Below are positions 49,259 to 58,433 of a stretch of 58,918 nt of DNA, in pieces (within the stretch, counting starts at the first letter, position 1; every line of letters begins with the position of its first letter). The position numbers and the translations under genes are program-made. The notes under the pieces were generated by a model. That model did not search any database. It saw only the letters and a program-made list of their open reading frames with translations, and was not told the DNA's origin. Source of the DNA: Candidatus Nitrosopumilus sp. (lineage in GTDB: Archaea > Thermoproteota > Nitrososphaeria > Nitrososphaerales > Nitrosopumilaceae); assembly GCA_029250275.1 (NCBI GenBank), contig JAPFBP010000003.1, positions 1 through 58,918 of the forward strand. Reading direction: 5' to 3'.

Positions 49259-50404
49259 TCAGTCTGAAATCATTTCTTGTTCTTTATGTTTTCTATATTT
49301 TTTAAAGAGAATCGTAGCTGAGATTAGCGTTACTGCTAATCCGCCTAGCAGTGGTGGAATCAAAGTAAGAGAAGGCTCATCATTAATCATAATTTTAGTA
49401 AATTGTAATATTGTTGGATAAATTGCACCTAATACAATTACTCTCAAAATATCACTAATTTGCCTTGGAATTCCACCCATCCAATTACTTAGTAATGTTC
49501 CTGCAAATATTGAACCCATCCCAATCCATAAAATTGGCATTGCCCCTGACACAAATTGACCCACAATTATTTTATCAGTAATTATTGAAATGAATTGTGC
49601 ATCAACTTTAACTAATTCTGAATCTACAGTATTAACACCAGCTGGTACTGAAGAAAGAATTAGTAAAACTCCTGCAACCATTGTAAACATTCTGATAAAA
49701 CCCATTGGCGTTGGCTTTGACCAACTTGATAATTTTCTATCAATATCAAATGCTCTAATTAAAAACGTAGCACCCAAAATACTTACAAGTACTGCAAATA
49801 TTTCTGCGGTGTAGCCAATCACTGTTGCTACTCCTCCAATTAACAAAAGAATTCCTGGAACTCCTAAAACGAATTTTGAATATTTTGAATCATATACAAG
49901 CATTTTAAGATATTTTCCAAAAACTGCATAAGAATATTCTACACTTCTACTAACTTTCATTACTACACGTTGTACAGATACTACTGGAAGCACGTTTTGA
50001 ATTACTGGTATGACACTTTCATCATCTTCACCGTCAGAAACAATAATTGCACCGTTTGCAGAAAATTTTTCTAAAACTTTTCTTATTTCTAATAGAATTT
50101 TTTCATCGGCTTGAACTCCTCTGTTTTTATCTCCTGCAACAATTACAACTTCTACTTGGTATCCTTTACTGATTAAATCTTTATATGTTTTAATTGCCGC
50201 AAAAATGGAATTTGAATCTGCATCTTCAGGATCTTCTAAAGCTAATCTCTGAGCTGCCTCAATACATGCATCTCTACCGATCACAGGTGTAATGATACCT
50301 GCTTTATCACCTACATCATTATCTCTGTCAACACAAATTACTAGTAACTTGTTAGATGTTGACGCATTAACATCTTTTTCAATTTCCCCTGTTCGCTGAG
50401 ACAT
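49259..50404 (-). CDS. DUF373 membrane protein
   Basis: The 381-aa product has a soluble N-terminal part (about 20-150, with VICVDRDNDVGDKAGI and GAIIVSDGEDDESVIPVIQN) and about six membrane helices in the C-terminal part (about 175-370). It matches archaeal DUF373 proteins, whose function is unknown. The D-x-D-N-D and S-D-G-E-D-D acidic motifs could bind metal or phosphate. The start is ATG 50404. Confidence 0.88.
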   Translation of the reverse strand: MSQRTGEIEKDVNASTSNKLLVICVDRDNDVGDKAGIITPVIGRDACIEAAQRLALEDPEDADSNSIFAAIKTYKDLISKGYQVEVVIVAGDKNRGVQADEKILLEIRKVLEKFSANGAIIVSDGEDDESVIPVIQNVLPVVSVQRVVMKVSRSVEYSYAVFGKYLKMLVYDSKYSKFVLGVPGILLLIGGVATVIGYTAEIFAVLVSILGATFLIRAFDIDRKLSSWSKPTPMGFIRMFTMVAGVLLILSSVPAGVNTVDSELVKVDAQFISIITDKIIVGQFVSGAMPILWIGMGSIFAGTLLSNWMGGIPRQISDILRVIVLGAIYPTILQFTKIMINDEPSLTLIPPLLGGLAVTLISATILFKKYRKHKEQEMISD

Positions 50405-50475
50405 TCAAATTTCTCTTACGGAATTGCTTTTTAATGATTTCTAACTACTACAAATAGTACAATTTGGTTTTGAGG

Positions 50476-50976
50476 CTAATCTGGTCTTGATTGTTCAGAT
50501 ATTTTAACAAATTCTTTAGATTCAAACTTTAACATGTTTATTTTTTCCAAAGTTTCATTCATTTCATCTTCTGTATTGCCATTTTCAATCATGTTGGCTA
50601 AAACCTTGGTTTCTAAAATATAGGAATTAAATGATTTTAAAGCATCCATGTAACTAATGTAACTTGTTTGCCATTCTTTAGATGGTTTTGATGTCACAAA
50701 TTCACTTATTTGTGTAGTTACTTGCGATGATGTCACTTCACTTACTCCAATATAGTCTTGTGGAGAAATTTTCCCTGTTCGTAGATTGTCATATTCAATC
50801 CCAATTGATTCTTCTAAAACTTCATGGATATTTTTTACGCCGTCCAAATAATTTTTATAATCGGCTACAACAAAAGTTGTTTCAACATTTTGAGGAATAA
50901 TCCATAACAAAAAACTTGCACCTGTAATTGCAGCTAAAATTATGACCGTTGTTGCAATTCCTTTTTTTGATGCCAT
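50476..50976 (-). CDS. Membrane-anchored coiled-coil protein, function unknown
   Basis: The 166-aa product has a short basic start (MASKKG), one hydrophobic helix (residues about 8-26) and a long helical external part (VKNIHEVLEESIGIEYDNL, EDEMNETLEKINMLKF). No motif gives a function. It is upstream of DUF373 on the same strand and 71 bp from it. Confidence 0.65.
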   Translation of the reverse strand: MASKKGIATTVIILAAITGASFLLWIIPQNVETTFVVADYKNYLDGVKNIHEVLEESIGIEYDNLRTGKISPQDYIGVSEVTSSQVTTQISEFVTSKPSKEWQTSYISYMDALKSFNSYILETKVLANMIENGNTEDEMNETLEKINMLKFESKEFVKISEQSRPD

Positions 50977-51170
50977 TTTATAATTTTACTAACGAGGAGT
51001 TTATAATTGCTAATAATTAACGAAATCCTAATTTTTTAAACAAATATTGGGAAAAATATGATTTTTCACCAAGTCATTAAGATTTTTTTTAAAATAATGG
51101 TATTTTTTTGTAAATATCAATAAAATTGTTTTTTCGATGCCTAAAAAAATTTACACACATCTAGTCTATA

Positions 51171-51186
51171 GTGAAATAATTTTCAC
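51171..51186. promoter_or_regulatory. Inverted repeat upstream of the DUF5679 gene
   Basis: GTGAAA and TTTCAC flank TAAT. It lies about 10 bp before a TATA-like CCTAAATACC stretch (about 51195-51204) that is at leaderless distance from ATG 51227. It resembles the amoC palindrome (TGAAA-TAT-TTTCA) with one more spacer base. Candidate operator. Confidence 0.3.
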
Positions 51187-51226
51187 AGCCTCTGCCTAAA
51201 TACCACAAAGTTTGATAAATTTCATA

Positions 51227-51379
51227 ATGGTTCAAGCATATTGCGTAAAATGCAGAGCAAAAAGGGATATCAAAGATCCCAAAGAAACTACTCTAAAGAA
51301 TGGACGTCCTGCCGTAAAAGGTACATGTCCAACATGTGGTACTAACGTATTCCGTATTGGTGCAATGCCAAAAGAATAA
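51227..51379 (+). CDS. DUF5679 zinc-ribbon protein (50 aa)
   Basis: The frame begins MVQAYCVKCRAKRDIKDPKE and ends with GTCPTCGTNVFRIGAMPKE. The two CxxC pairs and the KNGRPAVKGTCP segment match small DUF5679 ribbons, widespread in archaea and some bacteria. The function is unknown, with nucleic-acid or ribosome contact suspected. A leaderless promoter fits. It leads into the aIF2-beta run. Confidence 0.88.
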   Translation: MVQAYCVKCRAKRDIKDPKETTLKNGRPAVKGTCPTCGTNVFRIGAMPKE

Positions 51380-51448
51380 GATTACACAAGGTACACACGA
51401 TTTCTCTTTTTCAAAACCAATATAGGGTCAACCCTGCACCATTTTTTA

Positions 51449-51871
51449 GTGACTAAATCCAACTATGAAAATCTACTTGATCGTATTAAGGATAAACTAG
51501 GTGATACTAACAAGGAATCTAAAACTAGATTTGAACTTCCAGTTGTGGATGTGATGTGGGAAGGACAAAAGACCTTTTTGAGAAATTTTTCAGAATTTCC
51601 AAAGATTTTACGTAGAGATCCTGAAAAAGTTTTACAATACCTTTCAAAAGAATTTGCAGTTCCAGCAGAAAGACTGGGAGATAAGGCAATGTTTGTTGGC
51701 AGAAGAGCCCCTGATGATTTTACAAGATTATTTCAAATTTATGTAAAAGATTATCTTGAATGTACAACTTGTAAAAGCCCTGATACAAAAATCGTTAAAG
51801 AAAATAGAATATCATTTTTAATTTGTGAAGCTTGTGGTGCAAAATCTACTCTGAAAGGCAAATATGCGTAA
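51449..51871 (+). CDS. Translation initiation factor aIF2 beta subunit
   Basis: aIF2-beta is part of the heterotrimer that brings initiator tRNA to the ribosome. The 140-aa product has an N-terminal helix, the core (TFLRNFSEFPKILRRDPEKV, QYLSKEFAVPAERLG) and a C-terminal zinc ribbon (ECTTCKSPDTKI ... ICEACGAKSTLKG). The start is GTG 51449. The stop shares a base with the DUF424 start, so both are translated together. Confidence 0.95.
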   Translation: MTKSNYENLLDRIKDKLGDTNKESKTRFELPVVDVMWEGQKTFLRNFSEFPKILRRDPEKVLQYLSKEFAVPAERLGDKAMFVGRRAPDDFTRLFQIYVKDYLECTTCKSPDTKIVKENRISFLICEACGAKSTLKGKYA

Positions 51872-52167
51872 TGCAATTCTCTGTTCGAACTAATAACTAT
51901 CAAAAACAATCAATGCTCAACATTTGTGATGCTAATTTACTGGGAAAAAAAATTATTCAAAATGATTTAACTGTACATATTAGCAAAAATTATTACGGAG
52001 ATAGATTTGTTGAAAAAGATGAAGCCGAATCTTTATTGAAAAATTCATCAATAATAAACATGGCAGGAAAAGAAACTGTTTCTTTAGCTCTGAAATTAGA
52101 AATTGGTTCTAAAAATGCTGTAAAGATAATTTCTGATGTTCCATTTTTAATTATATTTCAAGTGTAA
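51871..52167 (+). CDS. DUF424 family protein
   Basis: The 98-aa product from ATG 51871 matches archaeal DUF424: ICDANLLGKKIIQNDLTVHI, NYYGDRFVEKDEAESLL and INMAGKETVSLALKLEIGS. Its constant place after aIF2-beta suggests a translation role. The ATG overlaps the aIF2-beta stop by one base. It is 87 bp from rio1. Confidence 0.88.
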   Translation: MQFSVRTNNYQKQSMLNICDANLLGKKIIQNDLTVHISKNYYGDRFVEKDEAESLLKNSSIINMAGKETVSLALKLEIGSKNAVKIISDVPFLIIFQV

Positions 52168-52253
52168 AATTGTTTGATTTGCTTTTTACTTTACAAACTT
52201 TTTTAGTTTCTAACAGAAACCCATTTTATCTAGTAGGAGTATCTTTTTTTTAA

Positions 52254-53033
52254 ATGACTGATATAATTAGCAAAAAACTAGAATCTAAATTAGATAATAA
52301 GCTAAATTCAAAACGAAAACGATCACCTTTAGAAGATGGATTCAAAAAAGGAAAAGTAGTAAATGAAGTTTTGGATAAACCAACTGTCATGACTCTTTAC
52401 AAAATGATTACTGATCATGTTATTGCATATGTTAACGGTACAGTAAGTGCTGGAAAGGAGTCTGTTCTTTTTTGGGGAGTTGATGATGACGGTGCTAGTG
52501 TTGCATTAAAAATTTATTTGGTGAGTACTGCAAATTTTAAAAAACGTGCGCCCTATATCCTTGGAGATCCTCGATTCTCTCATCTCAAAAAAGGAACAAA
52601 AAATCTTGTTTATCTATGGGCAAGAAAAGAGCATCGAAATCTAACTCAATGTTATCGGGCTGGAATTCCAGTTCCTAGACCATATTATGTTACAAATAAT
52701 GTTCTTGCTATGGAATTCATAGGTGATGGTGGTACACCTGCAAAGCAATTACTAACTTCAGAAGTTGATGCGAATGATTACGTACAGGCTATTTCTATCC
52801 TTAGGGATCTTTACAAAAAGGCAAAACTGGTTCATGGTGATTTTTCAGAATATAATATTTTTAAAACAGAAAAAGGTTTGGTTGTTTTTGATCTTGGTTC
52901 TGGGGTAGATCTTAGACATCCAAACGCTCATGAATTTCTTAAACGTGATATTAATAACATTGGAAGATTCTTCAATAAAAGAGGAATTCTTGTTGAAGAT
53001 TCAGATAAAATATTTGAGGATATTGTAAAATGA
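52254..53033 (+). CDS. rio1: RIO1 atypical serine kinase/ATPase
   Basis: RIO1 acts in late maturation of the small ribosomal subunit. The 259-aa product has the kinase core: VNGTVSAGKESVLFWG (P-loop equivalent), LKIYLVSTANF with the Lys, the hinge MEFIGDGG, the catalytic loop LVHGDFSEYNIF and the metal-binding VFDLGSGVD. The short basic N-terminus (KLNSKRKRSPLEDG) is normal. The stop overlaps the next gene start (ATGA), linking it to the KH protein. Confidence 0.95.
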   Translation: MTDIISKKLESKLDNKLNSKRKRSPLEDGFKKGKVVNEVLDKPTVMTLYKMITDHVIAYVNGTVSAGKESVLFWGVDDDGASVALKIYLVSTANFKKRAPYILGDPRFSHLKKGTKNLVYLWARKEHRNLTQCYRAGIPVPRPYYVTNNVLAMEFIGDGGTPAKQLLTSEVDANDYVQAISILRDLYKKAKLVHGDFSEYNIFKTEKGLVVFDLGSGVDLRHPNAHEFLKRDINNIGRFFNKRGILVEDSDKIFEDIVK

Positions 53034-53602
53034 GCTTTGAAAAATTAATTCGTATTCCAAATGATCGAGTTGGGGTTTTAATTGGAAAGGCGGGAAATGT
53101 AAAATCAAAAATTGAAGAATCTTGTCATGTTTCTATAGAGATTGATGGTGACAATGGTGAAGTTTTTATAAGAACTCATGGAGATGTTGAGAAAATTCAA
53201 CCATTCAAAGCTATGGAAATTGTCACCGCAATTGGCAGAGGTTTTTCTCCTGAAAATGCAATGACTTTACTAGAAGGTGAAAATGCATTACATGTAATAG
53301 ATCTTAGAGAATTTGCAGGAAAATCTAGTGCAAATGTTGAAAGGATAAAAGGGAGGATTATTGGAGAGGGTGGTAGAGCAAGACGAAATATGGAAAATCT
53401 TAGTGGTACTCATATCTCAGTTTATGGAAGAACTGTTTCAATTATTGGTGATTCAAGTAAATTACGTGTAGCTGTTGATGCAATATCTGCTATTTCAAGT
53501 GGAAGTATGCATGGCGCTGTTTATACAAAGTTAGAAGCTGTTAACAGGAAAGCAAAAATAGAAAGAATGCAATTATGGGAAGATCAAGATGTCTTCTATT
53601 AA
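53030..53602 (+). CDS. KH-domain RNA-binding protein (Dim2/Pno1-like)
   Basis: The 190-aa product has two KH domains: the first with RVGVLIGKAGNVKSKIEE (GxxG loop GKAG), the second with IKGRIIGEGGRARRNMENLS. The arrangement matches archaeal aDim2/Pno1, which binds the 3' end of 16S rRNA during ribosome assembly and interacts with aIF2-alpha. It is coupled to rio1 by a 4-bp overlap and to top6B by 14 bp. Confidence 0.93.
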   Translation: MSFEKLIRIPNDRVGVLIGKAGNVKSKIEESCHVSIEIDGDNGEVFIRTHGDVEKIQPFKAMEIVTAIGRGFSPENAMTLLEGENALHVIDLREFAGKSSANVERIKGRIIGEGGRARRNMENLSGTHISVYGRTVSIIGDSSKLRVAVDAISAISSGSMHGAVYTKLEAVNRKAKIERMQLWEDQDVFY

Positions 53603-55460
53603 AGAACAATTTAATCAAATTTCCCCAAGTGAATTCTTTTACAGTAATCGTGATTTAGCTGGATTTAGTAATCCTACAAGATCTTTATATACTGCTGTAA
53701 GAGAATTTGTTGAAAATGCATTAGATGCATGTGACCAAAAAGGGATTCTTCCAGACGTTCATTTGATTATCACAGCAGTTGATCCTGATAAGCCAGATCC
53801 TAAACCGTACATATTGACTGTAAAGGATAATGGTCCTGGAATAGATGCAGAACATATTCCACTTGCTTTTGGAACTGTACTTTATGGTTCTAAATTTGGA
53901 CTCAAACAAGCTAGAGGCATGTTTGGACTTGGAGCAACTATGGCAATTCTTTATGGGCAAATTACTACTAACAAACCAGTTACAGTCAAAAGTTCTGTAG
54001 ATGGTGTTACACAAGATGTATTTGAATTATTACTTGATATTCAAAAAAATAAACCTATAATAGTAAAACATACAACAAAAGAAGTTTCAAAAAAAGGACT
54101 TTCTGTGAGTATTTGTTTAGAAGGTGACTATTCAAAAGCAGGAACTAAAATTAGAGATTACGTTTATGAAACTTCATTAATTACTCCATACGCTTCAATA
54201 ACTTTTGATGATCCAAAGGAACAGAGATTTAGTCATCCTAGATTTGTAAAAGAAATTCCTCCACCTCCAACTATTATTCGACCACATCCACATGGAATTG
54301 ATGTAGAAAGAATTCGAAGAATGATTGTTGAATCTCAATTTGAAATTCCTATCATTGATGATGCAATGATAGAAAAAGTTAGAAAAGATTTAGGATTATC
54401 TGTAAAAAATCTTAGTTTTACTGTAATCATGGAAAAAGCAAAGAAAAAATGGAAAACACTTCCACGTCAAGTTAGAGTAGTAATATCTTTAATGTCATTT
54501 TTAAAAATGGATTTTGAAAAATTAAACAAAATTAGAATTGAAGATATTGACATACCAAATAAAAAATTATATTATTGGGATTTTGGTGATTCACAATCAA
54601 AATCTGTAGATATGGATCCTGAAAGTCAATATTACAAACAATTAACTAATACTGTTCAAGGTGAACCTCTTACAACATTTCTGACAAAACGTTTTCAAAG
54701 AATAGGACCTACCACTGCTGTGAAATTTGCAGAATATGCTGGATTCAAGCCTGAAAAACGAATGGGCACTTTGTCAAACCAAGAATTAGTAAACCTTAGT
54801 GATGCACTTCAAAAATTTGAAGATTTCATGGCTCCTGATTCTACTTGTCTAGCACCTTTAGGTGCAGATCCACTTGAAAAAGGAATTAAAAAATTCTTTA
54901 ATCCTGATTTTTCTGCTGTTGTACAACGTCCAGCATCTGCATATTCTGGATTTCCATTTATTGTTGAGATGGGCATTGCTTATGGTGGTGATATAAAATC
55001 AGGAGGACCACATGTTTATCGATATGCCAATAGAATTCCTTTACTATATGATGAAGGTAGTGATGTAGTTCTCAAAGTTGTTAATGAAACTGATTGGGGT
55101 AGATACAAAGTAAAAGGAGAACCACCATTCATTATAGTTTCTCATATTTGTTCTACTAGAATTCCGTATAAAACTGCCGGAAAAGAAAATGTAGCAGATA
55201 GACCTGAAATCGAGCGAGAATTAAGATTGGCTTTACAATTATTGTCTAGAAAATTGGCAGCATACATGTCTAAACGAGGTCAAGCTGATATGGCAAAAAA
55301 GAGATCAAATCTTTATGCAAAGTATATTCCATTAATAGCAGAATTTTGTACAGAACTTGCTGGAAAAAAGAAAGAACCTAATTATAAGAAAATTCTAGAA
55401 AAAAATGTAATTGAATCTAAACAAACAGTAGAGGAGGAAAATGAAATTGGCAACAACTAA
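53589..55460 (+). CDS. top6B: DNA topoisomerase VI subunit B
   Basis: Top6B is the ATPase subunit of the type IIB topoisomerase that removes supercoils and unlinks chromosomes. The 623-aa product has the Bergerat ATP fold: REFVENALDACDQ (N motif), TVKDNGPGIDAEHI and ARGMFGLGATMAILYGQ. The transducer domain (about 300-480) follows, and the C-terminal tail is Lys/Glu-rich. It overlaps top6A by 20 bp, as is normal for the pair. Confidence 0.97.
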   Translation: MSSIKEQFNQISPSEFFYSNRDLAGFSNPTRSLYTAVREFVENALDACDQKGILPDVHLIITAVDPDKPDPKPYILTVKDNGPGIDAEHIPLAFGTVLYGSKFGLKQARGMFGLGATMAILYGQITTNKPVTVKSSVDGVTQDVFELLLDIQKNKPIIVKHTTKEVSKKGLSVSICLEGDYSKAGTKIRDYVYETSLITPYASITFDDPKEQRFSHPRFVKEIPPPPTIIRPHPHGIDVERIRRMIVESQFEIPIIDDAMIEKVRKDLGLSVKNLSFTVIMEKAKKKWKTLPRQVRVVISLMSFLKMDFEKLNKIRIEDIDIPNKKLYYWDFGDSQSKSVDMDPESQYYKQLTNTVQGEPLTTFLTKRFQRIGPTTAVKFAEYAGFKPEKRMGTLSNQELVNLSDALQKFEDFMAPDSTCLAPLGADPLEKGIKKFFNPDFSAVVQRPASAYSGFPFIVEMGIAYGGDIKSGGPHVYRYANRIPLLYDEGSDVVLKVVNETDWGRYKVKGEPPFIIVSHICSTRIPYKTAGKENVADRPEIERELRLALQLLSRKLAAYMSKRGQADMAKKRSNLYAKYIPLIAEFCTELAGKKKEPNYKKILEKNVIESKQTVEEENEIGNN

Positions 55461-56568
55461 GAAAGAACAAACTAAGATTAAAGAACGAAGCAAAAAAGCT
55501 GATGAAAAACAAAAGAATATTCTTGAGATGCTTAAAAGTCATGGTGCAAAAATATATGATGACCTAGATAATGGCCAGTTTCCAAAATTCTCTATTCCTA
55601 GTAGATCCGTAAGTAACATTGTTTTTGATAAAAAACTTCGACAGTACATTTTAGGAACTAATGCTGCCGTAAGAAGCTCAAGAAATTCTGCACAATTAAG
55701 ATCTTTTACACAATTGATGTGGTTGGCATTTTTTGCAAATAGATTAACTCAAGAAAGAAAATCCTCTACTTTAAGAGATATCTATTATTCATCACAAGCT
55801 TTCGCTATTGAATTTGAAGACCAATCTGAATCTGATAATATTATTGTCGATTTAGAGGCTATAACTTCTAAACCTAGAGAAGATTTTCACATATTTCCTG
55901 AAGAGAGAAGTTCAATCTTTGGAGATTTGACCATTGAATATACTATTCCTGGATATGAAGGGAAAAAAATGAATCTGTCTAATCACCCTGATGGATATTC
56001 CATCGGTCCTAGTTTAACAACTGCTGAATTAGTTGATACTAGTGCAGAAATTGTTATTGCTATTGAAAAGGGTGGTCTTTTTACAAGATTTGTTGAGGAA
56101 CAAGTTGATAAAAAATTCAAATCTATTATTATCAATACTGGTGGACAAGCACCGCGTTCAACTAGAACATTGTTAAAAAGACTACATGAAGAAATGAATT
56201 TACCTGTAATTGTTTTAACTGATGGAGATGTGTATGGGGAACATATTGCAATGGTTATAAAATCTGGTTCTGCCAATGCTGCTCATCTTAGAGACCTAAC
56301 AGTTCCTGATGCAAAATGGGTTGGTGTATGGGCTACTGATATTGAAAAATACAAGTTACCAACAATCCCAATGACTGAATCTGATATTAAGAGATGTTAT
56401 GATTTGCAAAAAGATCCTAGATATCAAGATGGAGTATGGAAAAAAGAGCTAGATGTATTTTTAAGATTAAAAAGAAAAGCAGAACTCGAGGCTTTCTCAA
56501 AATATGGGTTAACAAACATTACAGATAAATATTTACCACAAAAATTAGAATTAGCAAAAAGTCTCTAA
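55441..56568 (+). CDS. top6A: DNA topoisomerase VI subunit A (Spo11-like)
   Basis: Top6A cuts and rejoins DNA. The 375-aa product has the winged-helix domain with the catalytic Tyr in LRDIYYSSQAF (about residue 120) and the Toprim domain with VLTDGDVYGEHIAM and NTGGQAPRSTRTLLK. ATG 55441 is preceded by GAGGAGG in the overlap with top6B. It is the last gene of the aIF2-beta to top6A series. Confidence 0.97.
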   Translation: MKLATTKKEQTKIKERSKKADEKQKNILEMLKSHGAKIYDDLDNGQFPKFSIPSRSVSNIVFDKKLRQYILGTNAAVRSSRNSAQLRSFTQLMWLAFFANRLTQERKSSTLRDIYYSSQAFAIEFEDQSESDNIIVDLEAITSKPREDFHIFPEERSSIFGDLTIEYTIPGYEGKKMNLSNHPDGYSIGPSLTTAELVDTSAEIVIAIEKGGLFTRFVEEQVDKKFKSIIINTGGQAPRSTRTLLKRLHEEMNLPVIVLTDGDVYGEHIAMVIKSGSANAAHLRDLTVPDAKWVGVWATDIEKYKLPTIPMTESDIKRCYDLQKDPRYQDGVWKKELDVFLRLKRKAELEAFSKYGLTNITDKYLPQKLELAKSL

Positions 56569-57027
56569 TTATTTTATTCTTAGTGTTAGTACACCGTTTT
56601 TATATTTGAAATCAAATATTTGCATTTCTTTAACTCCTTCTATTGGAATTTCTTTTGAAAATCCTGATGTTCCACGTATGTATAAAATCCCGTCAACTAA
56701 TCTTACTGTAATCTTGTCTTCAGGACCTGGAACTTCTGCAACAAAAACAAATTCTTCTTCACCTTTAATCAAATCATATACCCAATTCTTTGTTTCTTGT
56801 TCTCTTGCCTGCGGGTATGTCGGTTTTTGATTTTTTGCCATTTTCTTTAGAACTTTCACCCAGTAAAACATTGTAAGACCAGCTGCACCAATTAGAATAA
56901 AACTCACAAATCCAGAATCTGCTCTTTGTGTCATTATATATATAATTCCTAAAAACAAAATAACAATTATGGGAATTGCAAAATTTAATGATTGTTCATT
57001 TGAATACGCTCCCTTATAACTTGACAA
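56569..57027 (-). CDS. Membrane-anchored Hsp20/alpha-crystallin-like protein
   Basis: The product is about 152 aa. Two N-terminal hydrophobic helices (roughly 15-30 and 40-60) are followed by a charged linker, then an alpha-crystallin-like domain (about 90-152): FVFVAEVPGPEDKITVRLVD, ILYIRGTSGFSKEIPI and the end FKYKNGVLTLRIK. Small heat-shock proteins are normally soluble, so the membrane anchor is unusual. No ATG fits. TTG 57027 is chosen because a TTTATAT box lies about 23-29 bp upstream; a longer TTG-led reading from 57051 is possible. Confidence 0.75.
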   Translation of the reverse strand: MSSYKGAYSNEQSLNFAIPIIVILFLGIIYIMTQRADSGFVSFILIGAAGLTMFYWVKVLKKMAKNQKPTYPQAREQETKNWVYDLIKGEEEFVFVAEVPGPEDKITVRLVDGILYIRGTSGFSKEIPIEGVKEMQIFDFKYKNGVLTLRIK

Positions 57028-57040
57028 ACAGTGAAAATTA

Positions 57041-57643
57041 ATGTCTGCCAAATATAAAGTATCTTTGGTAATTCTTTGGATAACGATTTATCACTTGATC
57101 CAAAAAATGACTCTCTATTCTTGGCTCTCATTCTGCCCCAGTAACTATCGTAGAATTTAGAGATTATCAATGTCCATTTTGCCAAAAGTGGAATATGCAA
57201 ACAAAACCTGCCATTGTGAAAAATCTTATTGAAACTGGAAAAGCTAATCTAATCTATGTGGATCTTGCAATAATTGGGCCTGACTCCATTAAAGATCATG
57301 TTGGAAGTTATTGTGCAGACGAACAATGACTGTATTGGCAATATCATGATTATGTGTATGCAAATCAAGGACATGAAACTAACGGAAGGACAAATTCAAA
57401 AAATCTGAAATTATTAGTATCTGGCATTGATGGAATGGATGCAGATTCATTTGCACAATGTCTTGATTCTGGAAAATATGAACAAAGAGTAAAGGATAAC
57501 AAAAAATTATAACTGATGCTGGTGCACGTTTCACTCCTTCATTTGTTATAGTTGGCCATTTTGGTGATACAATACCAATATCTGGTGCTCAACCGTATTC
57601 TGTATTCCAGAAAGCCGTAGAAGATATGCTTGCTGGACTGTAA
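57041..57643 (+). pseudogene. Decayed DsbA-type thiol oxidoreductase gene
   Basis: Several plus-strand frames together spell a DsbA-family protein. A start-like ATG 57041 gives MSAKYKVSLVILW. After a shift comes a linker (SLDNDLSLDPKNDSLF). After another near 57123 comes GSHSAPVTIVEFRDYQCPFC, the CxxC active site, then SYCADEQ, a TGA at about 57327-57329 and LYWQYHDYVYANQG, SFAQCLDSGKYEQRVKDN. A last shift near 57505 leads to GARFTPSFVIVGHF (cis-Pro region) and the end VEDMLAGL, stop 57641-57643. At least three frameshifts and one stop. Many intact homologues exist in related genomes. Confidence 0.85.
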
Positions 57644-57656
57644 AATTTGTAATTCT

Positions 57657-57845
57657 ATGAAAGACAACGATTCATTTAGAGATCGAGTTCTTTTGGTAGG
57701 GGCAGTTTGTTTAGTTATCCTTTTTCTATTAGATTTTTTCAGAATAAATCTAATAAATAATGTCACAGTAATTGTGGTAATTGGTACTGGATTAATTGTT
57801 ATAATGTATGTACAAAAAACTGTTGAAAAAGCTAAAAATTCCTAG
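57657..57845 (+). CDS. Small two-helix membrane protein
   Basis: The 62-aa product from ATG 57657 (MKDNDSFRDRVLLVGAVCLV) has helices at about 9-27 and 33-51 and a basic end (TVEKAKNS). A longer reading from TTG 57630 overlaps the decayed DsbA gene and is less likely. No function is recognised. Confidence 0.6.
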   Translation: MKDNDSFRDRVLLVGAVCLVILFLLDFFRINLINNVTVIVVIGTGLIVIMYVQKTVEKAKNS

Positions 57846-57916
57846 AATTTTTTCAAAGAACCAACACTTCACACAATTGGGAAATAGGTTAAATTCAATG
57901 TTCACATGCACGTATC

Positions 57917-58357
57917 ATGGACAGTAACATCAAATCTAGTCAAGATAAACACGAAGAAATTTTATCCTCATTATGTGATGTCCTAAAAGAAGATACTTCG
58001 GAAGTTATTAAAAAATTAGAATCACAGGTACCATCTCTGTTTCAAAATTATTCAAATCTGTATACTGAATATCTTCACATGTTTGATGATCTTTTTGGTA
58101 CTTGCTATATCTCAGAAAAACAGTTTTTTGACAAATTAAATATTGATCCGATAATATTGAAACAAATCAAAGAAAATTCAGAAACAATAAAGAAAAACTG
58201 TTTTGAAAGTATAGATATGAATACAAAATATATGAATGAATATTTTAAGATGAGAATTTCAGCAGTAAAATCATTTGATAATTTTATTCATATAATGATG
58301 GAATCATATGCAAAAACATTATCACAATTCAATCATTTTTCAACTCAGAAAAATTAA
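57917..58357 (+). CDS. Helical protein, possibly phasin-like
   Basis: The 146-aa product is nearly all helix with amphipathic pattern (IKKLESQVPSLFQNYSNLYT, FKMRISAVKSFDNFIHIMME). Composition and the run of long helices are reminiscent of PhaE- or phasin-type proteins linked to polyhydroxyalkanoate granules, but no diagnostic motif is seen and no PHA gene is in the window. ATG 57917. Confidence 0.6.
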   Translation: MDSNIKSSQDKHEEILSSLCDVLKEDTSEVIKKLESQVPSLFQNYSNLYTEYLHMFDDLFGTCYISEKQFFDKLNIDPIILKQIKENSETIKKNCFESIDMNTKYMNEYFKMRISAVKSFDNFIHIMMESYAKTLSQFNHFSTQKN

Positions 58358-58433
58358 ATAAAAAATTAGGACAATATTTTCTGACTAATTTTTGGTATCA
58401 AGAAGAGTGTTAAACTGATTTTATAAATCCCAC

